A DNA stretch of 64,000 nt from Kryptolebias marmoratus (lineage: Eukaryota; Chordata; Actinopteri; Cyprinodontiformes; Rivulidae). The stretch covers positions 4,912,354 to 4,976,353 of the forward strand of contig NC_051431.1 in assembly GCF_001649575.2 (NCBI RefSeq), written 5' to 3'. The notes under the pieces were generated by a model. That model made no database searches. It was not told where the DNA came from and was given only the letters and a program-made list of their open reading frames with translations. Of the stretch, positions 1 to 64,000 are shown one piece after another. A program made the position numbers and the translations under genes. Within the stretch, counting starts at the first letter, position 1. Each line of letters begins with the position of its first letter.

Positions 1-740
1 AAATATTGTTTGCCAGTGTGCCCATTTATCTTTATCTTTATGTCTAACTTCAAACAAACTACTAATTCCGAGGCTCTGCTAACCGCAGCCCATGCATCCC
101 AGAGGTGGGGGTGTTTGGAGGGACCAGTGAACCTTGAGCTGTAATCCGTCTCTGTCGGTGTGTGAGCTTTGAGAAACAGTCTCTGATCCTCTCTGCTGAT
201 TTGGTTTGTCTGCTGCATGTTATCATGAATTCCCTTTACTTCCCCATCCTTTTAAACACGGCGCGTGTCAGATCTCTGAAAGCACAAAATGCAGCTGATT
301 GGCAGCTCGTTTAAGCAGAGAACCGAGTTGTGCTGAAGTTTAGAAATAAATTGTGAAAAGGACGTGTGTGGGGGTTTTATTTTAATACTTTCCAAACTGG
401 GAGTCCTACTGGGACACAATCAGAGGCATTTTTCATGGTTTCCAACATTCACATTTAAAAGATTGAATGGTTAACAAGAACAAAGTGACTTTCAAAATTC
501 CAAAAAGTTAAGGATGTTGATTTTGTTTTGCAGTTTTTACTCACTGAAACTAGTGATGTTTTTCAAAAATCAATAAAAACACAAGTTTAAATACATTGAG
601 TAAATTCAAAGATTTTGGAATAATTACACTGAGCCTGTATATTTTTATACTTTGCATGAAACATCTTTCCAAGGGATGTTCAGTTTGATTCAGTTTTATT
701 TAGAAATTACCAGATCACAGCAAAAAGCCAACCCTTTTCT
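1..740. other. Intergenic DNA downstream of lhfpl6, no gene seen
   Basis: AT-rich sequence with no open frame of coding character and no recognisable exon. In mammals the next gene on this side is NHLRC3, but no trace of it is visible here. Confidence 0.5.
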
Positions 741-744
741 GTTT

Positions 745-1010
745 TCTCACAGAGGCAGATGGCTGCCTTCCTGAAATCTGGTTCTGCTGGAGTTCTTTTC
801 CCATTAAAGTGAACTTCTTCCTCTAAATTGTTTCTCCATCCTGTGCATCCTTAAGGTTGGAGAATGGAGACTGTGACTTTGATGCAATCTGTCTATATTT
901 TTAGTGTTTTTAAATTACCTTAAGTAAAGACTAATATGATGTAACATGATTCTGACTGCACTGAACTGAACTGCATTATAATTAAACCGGAGTGAAAGAG
1001 AATAGAATGC
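745..1010 (+). repeat. L2-like LINE 3'UTR fragment
   Basis: GCAGATGGCTGCC, TCTGGTTCTGCTGGAGTT and the following TTTTCCCATTAAAGTG match the 3'UTR common to fish L2-like LINEs (usual form CAGATGGCCGCC then CTGGTTCTGCTGGAGG). It is decayed and has no coding part. A second copy of the same module is on the other strand at 49147-49260. Confidence 0.55.
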
Positions 1011-1876
1011 ATTTAATTTGATTTGATTTGGACTTGTTTGCTTTTTCTGTGCAGAAGCCTGAGATAACTGTTTTCTTTAAAAGATGCAATAGAAAAATGA
1101 ATGAAACTGAGCTGAAATGAATTTCAGCACAACTGACAGAAATTGGCAAGCTGGTTACAAAACAGTCCATTGCAGTACAGTTCAGTAACAATCCACTTTA
1201 TTCCAGGTCATTTAGGAATGACTGGATAAGTCCGTGAATGGTTGCTGAAAGTCACAGATCAGTCTCTCACTGTTCCAGCTCTTGCTTTCCTGCAGCAATA
1301 TATTATGCAGTGTTTGCCACAAAATCTCTTTTTAAGCAGAGCTGGACTTCAGGGCAGCAATTACCTCGCCTGGGTACCATCAGGGGAAAAATATTAATTA
1401 GAAATAATTGATGTGGATGTGTTTATCTGGCTGCCAGAGATGAACTCTCTAAAGATGATTCATCACTCAATACAGAGCAACTTAGGAAATCACAGGTAAA
1501 TGAACAAACAAACAAAAAAAACATCCAAACTGGGGAACCCTGTGCTGAGCAAAGAGGTTGAGCTGCCCCTCGTTTCTATTTATTGCTTCAAGCAAGAAAA
1601 ATATAATTGTTTTTGAATGTCTTTCAAAGGTTTTTTGTGGTCATTTGCAGTCCTTTCCTTGTACCTGACTTTGTTCAAAAATCCTTTTGTTGTTGCTGTT
1701 TTTTTTTAAAACCATTTAACATAAGCTTATGAATCAGTCCAACATAAAAATCAGTAAATCTCAAGGGATAAACCTGTACAAGTAAAGAACATTTTTTTAT
1801 TTATCATGACTCACAAAAACACAATTTCTCCTCGTCCCTTCAGTTAGATATAAAACGTGTCACCAATAACACAGTC

Positions 1877-2703
1877 TGACAGGCATGAAATACTTTTTTC
1901 CACCAACAAAATGATTCCCAAAGATCTTTTAGCCAAAAATGTGGCATGTAGTCAATAAACTGGCTAAGGGTTGATGCATCTCTAAGGTCATGTATCTGGA
2001 TTTTATTTCTATTTTTAAAGGACCTGATTTCCAGAAGCTGTTCCTGTCAGAGTTTAGGGGTTTTTGTGTTTGATAAATTAAATGTTCCTGTTTGAACTTA
2101 TTAGTTTCTTTTTTTCAGCCTGTTTGATAATCTTTTTTTATGGTCTGGCATGTTTAGTTTTATTTGGTATTCTTTTTTTACTTCTTGGTGATGCTTCAGT
2201 GAATTCTGTAGGTTTTATTTTCTGCCAGTTACAGAACTTTCTTTGCACGTGTGTTTTTTGTTTTGCCCTTCCCATTACCCTAGCCTCCCCCATCTCCCTC
2301 TTGCTGCTTTACTCCTCTCACCTGTCAGCCGTCTGTAATCATCTCAGCTGCACAATTTCCATCAACCTACCCAATACTTACACCCTCATGTTGTTGTCAA
2401 CAGATCTTCACTGTTAGCTTCTGTTATGGTCTGTTTCTGCCTTTGGATTTTATTTTTATTTTTGGTCCTGCATTTTAGATATTTATTGGCCTGCCTACTA
2501 CAACTTGCTTGCCTGCACCACCAACCAGGATAGTTATTCTGCTGTAGATATTCTTTTAGGCTTCCCTTTTATTTTTTTCCTTCAGAAGCTCAGTATTTTT
2601 ATTTTCAGGGAAAATTTTGCTAGCAGTTAGACAGGCATAAAATACAATTTCTGCACTAATAAGGTATTTCCCAAAATGTTTTAGCTAAAACTTTGGCACA
2701 TCT
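1877..2703 (+). repeat. Diverged direct repeats (1877-1950 and 2629-2703) flanking a T-rich degenerate element
   Basis: Both flanks read GACAGGCATRAAATAC, then an ATTCCCAAA/TTTCCCAAA block, then TTTTAGCYAAAA and GGCA. The region between, 2070-2560, is T-rich and includes a CACCTGTCAGCC-like stretch and GGTCCTGCATTTT, as seen in degenerate fish retroelements. The open frame at 2082-2417 is just this T-rich sequence. Whether the pair are terminal repeats or a local duplication is unclear. Confidence 0.4.
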
Positions 2704-3335
2704 TAGCATGGGCAGTGTGTCCATTAAGTTAATAAGTATTGTGGGTCATACTGTGCTTTAAGAACACATCACACAGAATGGGCAAACATGACAACAAAAC
2801 ATTACAAAAAAGTTGATTAACAGTCTAGAAGAAATAAGTGACTTTTATTCTCATAAAAATGTTAAGGGAAAGATCAGATGGTTTATGTTAATTTATCTTG
2901 CAGTAAATGGTCTTATGAAAAACAGATTTGCCCTGATCCACACTCCTTACCATTTGTTGTTGGTGGTAATTCACTGTAATGTTTGCCAACTGCTAGTAAA
3001 CAGTTGAAATGTTCTGGTTAGAACAAACTTGTTCTTTTTTTGTCCTGCTATGGCATATTAGGTATACCTACATGAGCCAGAAAAGATTTGCTCTACAATA
3101 AGGATATCTCAAGGTGAGAATCCTAATTGCACAATTTACTTTATTGAATCAAGACTGAATCTGAATCTAGCATTAGAGTAAGCAGACCACATTGTTGTAA
3201 TAGCAGCCTGTTTGTATGACCTTCAATTATCAGGACTTTTTTGTGAATTGGTGCATGAAGGTGTGTGTGTATAGGGGATGGGAGTGTTGGGGGGGGAACG
3301 GTTATGTTTAACAGAGATACAGAAAGACCAACTGC

Positions 3336-3360
3336 ATATATATATATATATATATATATA
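3336..3360. repeat. (AT)n microsatellite
   Basis: Twenty-five bases of perfect AT repeat. Confidence 0.95.
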
Positions 3361-3439
3361 ACAAACTTTGTTCTTGTTCTTGCCACCTCGAGAAAACAAT
3401 TTTCTAGATTCTTGTGGATAATGCAACAAGCTTTACAGA

Positions 3440-3592
3440 TAAGGTGAGGAGCTCCATTATCTGGGTGTAGCCAAAGTAGAGCCACTGCTTTTCATCAAAA
3501 GGTCAGTTGCAAGACGTTCCAGTCGGGCCCTGGACCTGATGTGTCTGCAGTTCAACCATAGATAAGAGGCAGAAAATGGCTGGATGGATACC
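3440..3592 (+). repeat. 3' tail of a fish LINE (deleted, non-coding)
   Basis: GTGAGGAGCTCC, then GTAGAGCCACTGCTTTTCATC and the end GATAAGAGGCAGAAAATGGC plus TGGATGGATA are the decayed C-terminal coding end and tail of a common fish LINE. Its usual end is GATAAGCGG, AGAAAATGGATGGATGGA. Much of the middle is deleted. The family name is not certain. Confidence 0.55.
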
Positions 3593-4930
3593 TTTCTCAA
3601 CAAACACATTAAATTTTGTTTGGTACTTTTAAAAATGAAGTTGAGATCTCTTGTTAACTTGATTTGGCTTCACTTCAACTAACTTTTCAATACAGATTTC
3701 TATCATAGCCTTTTGGAGCTGCTCAGGCTTGCTATGTTTTTGGTCTGACTTTTATGCAGCTCTGCAACCTTTTTTGCCTCTTGACTCCATCAGATACTCA
3801 ATTTCTGTGAATTTGAAACTCTAAATTACAAGAAAGTTTTAGTTTATACCTCAGATCCTTGTGCAGTTCTTAGAAGATGGAGCACAAAGTGAGTGTGAGC
3901 ACTTGTCAGTCTAAATAGCATCAGTTCCAACAATTCTGATGTTGCTTTATGAGAGCCGCTGAACTTTCCACTTAGCGCACATTTTGCATGTTTTAAAACA
4001 ATCAGCTGCCAGGTTTTCAGACTGAATTGTGCGCTCTGTCAGTCTGAGGTACAGCTGCCGGCATAAAGCTGGGAAATGCTCCAACTTGACCCCAATATGT
4101 CTTCCTCTGCTGATGAGACATCAGGTTGACTCTCTGTAACGATCACTGCTGATATCAGTAGGCAACAGCAGATCTGAGATAGGAGACAAGAACACTGAGG
4201 AGCCACGCTAACACATTAAACATCAGAGCATGCACAGAGAAAATACTTCTCAAGTGAGGATGGAGAGAAAGGCGGTGTGTTTCCATTATCTGTTTGGTGC
4301 TGAGCATTGTGAGAAAATGAAACTGCTAATGAGGGCCAAATACATTGAGTGCAGCTGCCTTGTAAATGAGCTGACTTTGTACACAGGCATGGGTATGGTG
4401 TTTGTTAATCAAAGGAGGAAAATCACAGCAGGAGCTAAAAATAGTAAGAGAAAGGCTGGGTGCAGCTCCCATCTCTAATGACACACACACAGCGGAGGTA
4501 ACAGCTACGAAGAGGTTATCATTATTGTTATTCACACTTCGTGAGCAGGTTGACGAACTCTGAGATACCCCTTGACATTAAGCTGGTAGCCTGTCAGATG
4601 CAGAGCCGCTCAATTTCCCAGGGTATGATTACATCTCAGGCTTTGTCTGCAAAACTCAGAGGCTTTGAAGTTGAAAAACCTGGTCAAAAGGTAAATACGC
4701 TGACTAGAGGACATGGGATTTGCCTCATCGATAGCATGAAAAAAAGTTAAATTCACAAGGCTGGCCATCCTTATCGTCTTTATTGATTAGAGGGGGAAAA
4801 AAAACTCTCGTATGGAGGGAATGCTCCTGAGATAAAGAAGTCGTGGGAAAAGCTTTTTAGGAATGTGAGAGCAGGCCTGCCCATTTTCCTTCAGGGCATG
4901 TTGTCGAGGCTGAAAAAAAAAAAAAAACAC
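3593..4930. other. Intergenic, nothing recognised
   Basis: No exon, repeat family or RNA gene is recognised. A poly-A/T run sits at 4911-4927, next to the predicted lhfpl6 cleavage site. Confidence 0.4.
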
Positions 4931-4934
4931 CTTC

Positions 4935-4960
4935 AAAACCGGATTTCATTAACATTTATT
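4935..4960 (-). terminator. lhfpl6: Likely lhfpl6 poly(A) signal and cleavage region
   Basis: The minus strand reads AATAAA at 4960-4955. A GT-rich stretch and a long T run follow about 20 nt downstream, near 4937-4910. This is the usual layout of a vertebrate polyadenylation site. An alternative set of signals lies inside the hAT MITE at 5366-5351 (two AATAAA and one ATTAAA). Confidence 0.45.
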
Positions 4961-5304
4961 TACAAAAGAAACAAAACAAATAAAACGTGACAAAGAATAA
5001 TTTGAGAGTGAATACAAAACACGTGATAACATGATAAAATACATTACCGTACACATTGTATATCTTATGAATGTGTTAAATAAACTCTGCTTATATTTAT
5101 GGGATCTGAAAAGTCTGAGTTGAGGAGGCGGGCAGCCAGTGATGAACTGCTTTACATTACAAGGATTATTGCATTTCAGGTTGGTTTTTAAGGCAAGAAT
5201 GAGAGACAAAGAGGAAATGGAAACACTTCAGGTAACAATGAGGGAATATCACTTTTCTGCTCATCACAGGGCACACTATCACATAAACAACAATGACTGT
5301 AGAA

Positions 5305-5928
5305 CAGTGGTTCTCAAACTGTGGGGGGTGGGACCATGACTGCTCCAATTTTTATTTTATTTTAATTTCCAGTGGAAATAATGTTTAGATGCTGCTGCAC
5401 TCTGATTTGTTTTTGTGAAGGATCAGAGAAGATGGACCAAAATGTCAGGCAACTGGAGGGTGGATCTACTCCTTATATGCGCCGCTGTGCAAATAGATTT
5501 CTGCCGGCGTAAATATATTTCACATTACGTGATGGAGCCCGATGCAGCTTTAGTAATAGGGTCGAAATCCTGTAGCCATTTGCTCATTGCTTCCTCCTCT
5601 CTGGCTGCGTTTGGGCAAATTGAAGTATGTAGAAACTACGGCTCTCTTGACCATTTTCATCTTTAGTTAAACGCCTGTTGTCACAGGAGTAAATGAAACA
5701 ATGTTTAGGCATTTTCTATTACAGGAGCTCGTGTTGCTTACATGATTTAGGTCCCTCAAAATGGCGGCCATCACTATACAACCTTGAACAATCACGTGAC
5801 ATTAATGTTGATAGAACTATGGCCAAAAATGCTGCTTGAAATCAAAGATATCTTGTTGAGCTGATATGGGGTCCTGTAATTTTTTTCCTTTTCCATAGGA
5901 GGGAGCAACAAAAGTTTGAGAACCACTG
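5305..5928. mobile_element. Non-autonomous hAT MITE with 16-bp TIRs and 8-bp target duplication
   Basis: The left end CAGTGGTTCTCAAACT (5305-5320) and the right end AGTTTGAGAACCACTG (5913-5928) are perfect inverted repeats of 16 bp. The element is flanked by an exact 8-bp duplication, CTGTAGAA, at 5297-5304 and 5929-5936. An 8-bp duplication with a CAGTGGTTCTC terminus identifies a hAT element. At 624 bp it has no transposase frame. It lies between the lhfpl6 stop codon and the predicted poly(A) site. Confidence 0.95.
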
Positions 5929-6244
5929 CTGTAGAAGACGACAAAAAATAAAGAAAGAGAATACTCTTTGTAAAATAAGAAGTAACGCAACAACTTTACA
6001 AAGAAGATTGGTCCATACATCTTTCATTTAAGAACATCTTTCAGACGTTTCAGAGCCATGTGTGTGCTGAATTATGAAACAGTCCCTGCAGTTGTCAGAT
6101 GAGAAGTGTCCCAACATGTGCAGAGCACCAGAATGACTTGACGTCTTTGGTGCCTGATGTGCTGTGTCCTGGTCCACAGAGTCCTCTTCCTTTCTGTCGT
6201 ACCACCCGAGGTCTCCGTCTGTCCCCGTCTCTCCGGTACTCTAA

Positions 6245-59863
<53,619 letters not shown>

Positions 59864-61603
59864 CTGTCAGGAGGAAGAGAAGCAGCCAGACTGAGCACTG
59901 ACTCACAAATCATCTGGGCAAACAAGTTGTTGCTCATGTAACGTCAAGAAAACCAGATAGATCTCCCTGTTACTATAAATTCATCATCTGTCCAATAATT
60001 TGGAATAACACCAAGTATCAAAAAGGGCAGTTTTGACCCTCCAGTAATGATTTTGATAACCACAACAGAAAAGGCTGGTTTTGGTTCTCATGTACAATAT
60101 TTTTTTTGCAAATATCTGAATGATACTAATATTATAAAAGCGGAAACACATCAGATTGTGCTAATAGACTCATTAATCCAACTTTCAGCCACAGTGTGAT
60201 CTTTCTCTCAAAACCACCAGAAAACTCATTTTTTAAATACCTTTAAGGCAAGTCGCCGAGAGGGAAAACAGAAAGCACAGTTTTCCAAACACATCACAGA
60301 TGACAAGTCATTAAAATAAGGGGTTCTGCAAAAAAACATGGCAGGTCTATTTGATACCAACAGGAATTAAAGTTAAAGGCTTAACTTTGCTGAAAACAAT
60401 TATTAAAGTTAAAGTAAATGAAGGGCCCTGTTTTTATTTTAAAAAATTCAATAAGTCACAAATAATTATCTAATAAATGCTCAACAAATTGACCTTATTT
60501 TTATATTCACTTTAAATATACCCTTTATTTTTTTTAAAATTGGGATACTTCATTTTTCTGCAAATATAGAAGAGACTCACATAAGTTTGATTTTGTTGTC
60601 CTAACATGTAAAAGTACAGATAAATGTCAACAATTTGTTATGGATTTTTAGTTTTATAATATAGTTTTTATAATGTAATAAGGAATAGAGTTTTTATATG
60701 CAGTAAAAACTCTTAATGAGTTGTGTTGTGCTTATTTCAGGGGCCACATCCACCACCACTGGCAAACTGGAAAAGGCCCGCAGGCCGCCAGTTGATGATC
60801 ACAGTTTTAGGACGTTTTGAAGCGCTGGATATTTTAGTTAAGAAATGAAAGGCCATAAATGCATCTTTGGATTACAAAGCCTGCAGACCCCTGACCTACA
60901 CAGACTATCTCCAGCTTAATGTAGGTCGATCACATGACTCCAGCTTCCATGCAGTTTTCAGAAGATTCCGCTTGTTTACACTGAGTGCGTACCTGCATTT
61001 GTATAACTGCATTCAATACATCTGGAGTAGACTCTTCCAAACTGCACCATTTGATATGGTTCAGGGGAAGCGTTTTACTATTAGTGCCTTCAAACATAAT
61101 TGTGATTATTAGTAAACAAAACACTGCCATGAACAAACTCAGATCAGTCAATAATCTGATCAATGTAAGTAAGATTAGCTCAAGTCTGCATTTAATGCAT
61201 TTTTAACACAAGAGAGGGGATGAAAAGAATAGCAGTGATTAAACTTCTTCATTTATTTATTTTGTTGTCATAATAACACCCTGTCGTCTCATATTTGAAC
61301 ATAAAAACTACAGACTCGTTTGTCCAATAAACTTTGACTTTATATAACAGCCACATGGCGTGGTGAAACTTCAAACAATGCAGCATATGACAAGTTAATT
61401 AACAGCCAAGTATGCAGAACAACCCAAACGGATATTGGATATTTCTTACAGCTGAGGAAACATACTTCAGGTCCCTGCGGGAGCTGCCACTTCTTCAGGA
61501 ACATGCAGCGATTTCTGATTAGAGGTGACCTCAAGGAACACACACTATGTGCTGGAATGAAAATAAGGACAACAAATAAAGGGGGTAAAAAAAAAATCTT
61601 ACA
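59864..61603 (-). other. lhfpl6: Presumed lhfpl6 intron 1
   Basis: The acceptor at 59864 is strong; the donor at 61603 is only a candidate. The interval is AT-rich with no gene or clear repeat. A weak TIR-like pair at 60739 and 60893 was not convincing. Confidence 0.4.
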
Positions 61604-61916
61604 TGTTGGGAGACTTCGGGTACAAGGTGCGCTCGACGCTGAGGAGCTTCTTCCCATCGGATCTGCGGACTCCAGCTGCTTTGAACGCAAACTTTTCTCC
61701 AGTCGAGAAAAAGATGAAAATAATTACGATCGAGCAAAGAGGGGGGGAATCCTTTTTTTTAAATAATAATAATGATAATGAAAAAAGTGATCGCAGTATC
61801 CGCACACAGATCACTTCCTCCTCCTCGTTAATATTTGTCACCGCAGGCGACGATAAATGATTCACTCCTCCGCGGCGCAGAGAGACGGACTGACCGGACT
61901 CCAGATTTCATTCCTG

Positions 61917-61981
<65 letters not shown>

Positions 61982-62000
61982 GGAGGGAGAGAGGAGGAGG
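61604..62000 (-). other. lhfpl6: Candidate non-coding first exon and promoter of lhfpl6
   Basis: The block 61600-62150 is richer in GC and CpG than its surroundings and lies just upstream of the exon with the ATG. On the minus strand a reasonable donor (GTAAGAT) begins at 61603. The upstream limit is not visible, and 62000 is only a guess placed beyond the GA microsatellite. Transcript data would be needed to fix the start site. Splicing from here would remove a 1.7 kb intron ending at 59864. Confidence 0.35.
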
Positions 62001-62010
62001 GGAGGGGGCG
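61919..62010 (+). repeat. (GA)n microsatellite grading into GGAGA-rich purine tract
   Basis: About 26 perfect GA units at 61920-61972 are followed by an irregular G/A tract to about 62010. The tract lies in the candidate lhfpl6 promoter or first exon. The long open frames across it in several frames are by-products of the repeat. Confidence 0.95.
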
Positions 62011-62500
62011 AGTCCATGAAGCACTCCTGGGAGGTGACCATCAATCACACAAATCCCCACCCAGAGGCCGGACTCAGAACGCACCAGCGCTGCTCCCCGT
62101 CCTGCCTGCTCCTGCTGCGTTCACGGGCGCCTCGAAAACCAGAGAAGTGGAACTGCGGCGTTTAAGTGTTGCGTCAGTGTTCAGTTTTTAAATATATATT
62201 ATATAGTTATATCACATCTAAAGCACATGAGGTTAACCAGAGTGCTTTGTAGTCTACAATTCAACAGAATAAAATATAAAATCAACTGGTAACCAGAATA
62301 AAAGGACAATAAAATATCCATACAAAGCATGGCAGAAGTAGGAACGACCTGTTTAGCTCGGTTTACTTGTATTTATTTCGAAAATAAAAGGCAAAACAAA
62401 CAATAAACAAACAAAAATAAATAAATAGTCAACAGAAATAATAAATATTAGTTACACAATATTTACAATAAAATGGTCTAAATTATCAGTCATCAAGGAC
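62010..62500. other. lhfpl6-cog6 intergenic interval, no gene
   Basis: GC-rich to about 62165, then AT-rich with A/T tracts to 62500. I see no coding frame and no clear repeat in the AT-rich part. Confidence 0.5.
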
Positions 62501-62504
62501 ATGT

Positions 62505-62720
62505 CAAATCTTAAAAGTTTAACAGCAAAGCAGCTAGACTGTACGAGAAAACGTTTCGCTTCCCATCCGAGGAGGTTTTTCAATTCAAAACTGGAGAGTG
62601 TGGAGTTTCAAGCTTTAAATTGCATGAGATGCTCCGTTATGCAAGCTAAACTCACATTGAGATTAATCTTCACTCCCCTCCCTCCTGAGGGTATTTAGGG
62701 TCTTAGTTTGCCTGGCTCGC
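62505..62720. repeat. Relic of a dispersed fish retroelement tail (possibly Penelope-like)
   Basis: The stretch AAACGTTTCGCTTCCCATCC and the A/G-rich sequence after it resemble a motif I know from many fish repeats, roughly GAGAAGCGAAACGTCTTC next to CTTCTTCAG. I associate it with the ends of Penelope-like elements, but the class is from memory. It sits 350-550 bp upstream of the cog6 ATG. Confidence 0.4.
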
Positions 62721-62879
62721 TAAACACATGTTTTAGCTATTTGCATGAAAGTTTGAATTAGAGTGAAATGATTGGATTGCATGACTAATGCTCCAAATTA
62801 CAATAAAAAAATAACATAAAATAAAAGTAATGTTTTGGGGGCAACTACTTTACGATGTGCGAACAACTTATAAAAATAA

Positions 62880-63074
62880 TATCTGCGCACTGACATTAAA
62901 GATTATCCGGTGTCATGTCTCAACAGAAATCAATAAACTGCTTTTAGATAATTAGATAAGTCGGAACCGAGCGGAACCTTGTGTCGCTCTCCGAATGTGG
63001 ACTCCACCCGGACGGTAATTCCAAACGGACCAAAACAGCCTTCGGAAGAGTTGACGTGGACGAGTGTTTGTACA
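62880..63074 (+). promoter_or_regulatory. cog6: cog6 5'UTR and proximal promoter
   Basis: The roughly 150 nt before the cog6 ATG are locally enriched in CpG and GC compared with the AT-rich DNA on either side. That is consistent with a TATA-less housekeeping promoter. No TATA box is seen at a fixed distance. The transcription start cannot be located from sequence. Confidence 0.4.
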
Positions 63075-63209
63075 ATGGCTAGTAGTAAAGTAGAAATTAC
63101 AGCGGACAGCTCCACTTTATCATCGAATTCAAATGTGCCTTCTCAGCCCAATAACCCGCTGTCGAGGAAGCTCAACAAAATATTAGAAACGAGGCTTGAC
63201 AATGACAAG
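63075..63209 (+). CDS. cog6: cog6 coding exon 1
   Basis: This is 135 nt, 45 whole codons, from ATG to the donor GTGAGT at 63210. The first 26 residues are Ser/Asn-rich and not conserved. Conservation starts at NPLSRKL. The exon ends at DNDK in phase 0. Confidence 0.95.
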
Positions 63210-64000
63210 GTGAGTTGGAAGAGTTTACTTTCCTGCTAGCATGATGCTAACAGCAGCTAAATCAGTCCATTAGAGCTGATAGAGTCCCCTTAGTCGCAAT
63301 TAAATCTCAACAGCAAGATAAATGTGTATTATTTTACTAATGTGCACTTATCTGCAGCTTGTTATTGTAGACTGAGTCGAAACATTTCTGGTTTGATTTG
63401 GTTTAGCCATGTATTTAATGGAATGAGAATGATACTAAATTGCAGTCATATGTTACAAAGTTTTGAGTAAATCTTGATTATTTATGATTTAAACTTGTTA
63501 TAACACTTTTAGTGACTTTCGGTCATGGCGTTTTGTGTGTTTTCAGGAGATGCTGGAGGCTCTGAAGGCGCTGTCGGTGTTCTTCAATGAAAACAGTTTG
63601 CGCACCAGGAGAAATCTTCGAGGTGACATAGAAAGGCGAAGTCTTACCATCAACGAGGAGTTTGCACGAATATTTAAAGAAGTGAAAGAGGTAATAAGAG
63701 ATTCGCAATAAATTCCTTTTTATTTGCTTTAAAGAACACTAACTTTTCATTGTTTAACTACGCAAAACAGTGTGTTGTTGATCAGGAGCGCAATGATTAC
63801 GCTGTAAATTAGTCTCTGCGTTTTCTCTTTATTCAGCCTCACATTTAACCAAACTGTTTCTTGGTGTTTATTTTAGAAGGCACCTACTTCTAAATACCTT
63901 TTTTTTCTTCCAATATAGTTAAAATTCTGTCATTTTAAAACTGATAGTTGTAAAATCTGTAATAAACTCACATTTCTTTAGGTAGCTTGTAACACCTCTC
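63075..64000 (+). CDS. cog6: cog6, conserved oligomeric Golgi complex subunit 6 (5' part)
   Basis: Exons 63075-63209 and 63547-63690 join in frame to 93 residues. [19 protein letters not shown] followed by [16 protein letters not shown] and [20 protein letters not shown] matches the conserved N-terminus of COG6, which in human has the same break after DNDK. COG6 belongs to lobe B (COG5-8) of the COG tethering complex. That complex captures intra-Golgi retrograde vesicles at the cytosolic face of the Golgi, and its loss causes glycosylation defects in human. The segment after residue 45 is charged and helical, consistent with the subunit-pairing coiled region. The start is the first ATG of the frame; upstream in-frame codons lack an ATG. 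Exon 3 is not in the window, because the frame after the last AG near 63981 meets a stop at once. The gene is divergent from lhfpl6. Confidence 0.95.
63210..63546 (+). other. cog6: cog6 intron 1
   Basis: GTGAGT to TTTTCAG, 337 nt, phase 0. No feature within. Confidence 0.93.
63547..63690 (+). CDS. cog6: cog6 coding exon 2
   Basis: The acceptor TTTTCAG ends at 63546 and the donor GTAATAAG starts at 63691. The exon is 144 nt, 48 whole codons in phase 0, encoding [13 protein letters not shown] through RIFKEVKE. Both boundaries fit the conserved protein exactly. Confidence 0.95.
63691..64000 (+). other. cog6: cog6 intron 2 (start)
   Basis: Begins GTAATAAG and continues to the window end without a usable acceptor and reading frame. 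Confidence 0.85.

Larger units (their letters stand above)
4935..6244 (-). other. lhfpl6: Probable lhfpl6 3'UTR, interrupted by a hAT MITE
   Basis: Downstream of the stop codon no AATAAA occurs on the minus strand until the hAT element at 5928-5305. Signals within the element sit at 5361-5351, and the next good one is at 4960-4955. Without the insertion the native 3'UTR would be about 680 nt. The end point is inferred from signal plus context, not from transcripts. Confidence 0.45.

Noticed and set aside
1..4930. Search for NHLRC3, PROSER1 or another syntenic gene on the left side
   Set aside because: No exon-like segment with conserved motifs was found. The gene may lie outside the window or be absent.
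60739..60893. Possible small hAT element (CAGGGGCC to GCAGACCCCTG)
   Set aside because: Terminal similarity is short and the flanking 8-mers GCTTATTT and ACCTACAC do not match.
61835..62191. Open frames of 118 and 102 residues at the GA repeat
   Set aside because: Poly-(Arg-Glu) is produced by the microsatellite in any frame.

Overview
This window is teleost fish chromosomal DNA, AT-rich and dense with decayed transposons. The case for a ray-finned fish rests on two vertebrate genes with intact splice sites and on the transposon set: Tc1-like and hAT relics, an L2-like LINE, and a Tc1/mariner MITE with the terminus TACAACCCC. The order may be Cyprinodontiformes or a related percomorph group, but that is only an impression.

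Only two protein genes are supported. lhfpl6 (LHFP, a four-pass tetraspan protein of the claudin-like superfamily) lies on the minus strand and spans almost the whole window. Its coding exons are 59730-59346, 11306-11208 and 6363-6245. They join in frame to 603 nt, or 200 residues plus stop. The exon holding the ATG starts at a good acceptor (59863), so at least one non-coding 5' exon must lie upstream, probably in the GC-richer block near 61604-62000. The 3'UTR probably runs to a poly(A) signal at 4960-4955. cog6 (subunit 6 of the conserved oligomeric Golgi complex) starts at 63075 on the plus strand. Its first two coding exons are present and it continues past 64000. The two genes are head to head, as in the human 13q13-q14 LHFPL6-COG6 neighbourhood. 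They have no known functional link: one is a plasma-membrane tetraspan protein, the other a Golgi tether.

Layout: 1-4930 is intergenic with LINE debris. 4935-6363 is the last lhfpl6 exon with a 3'UTR interrupted by a clean hAT MITE. 6364-11207 is intron 3. 11307-59345 is a 48 kb intron 2. 59346-62000 holds the lhfpl6 5' end. 62000-63074 is the intergenic and promoter interval. 63075-64000 is the cog6 5' end.

Most recognisable structure in the introns is repetitive: (A) a dispersed family of five copies with an internal minisatellite built on TTTTAGCTTTTAGCTA; (B) a family of about 400 bp with at least seven copies ending in a GGCGGYGGGCRATA-like sequence; two copies of a hAT/ZBED-like transposase exon; three Tc1-like transposase relics; two copies of the TACAACCCC MITE; a foldback MITE with 60-bp terminal inverted repeats; a Harbinger-like element; and L2-like LINE pieces. 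I found no tRNA, rRNA, CRISPR array or intact transposase gene, and no convincing novel biological system. The best leads are family A with its head palindrome, the hAT MITE inside the lhfpl6 3'UTR, and a cluster of homeodomain-type motifs in intron 2.
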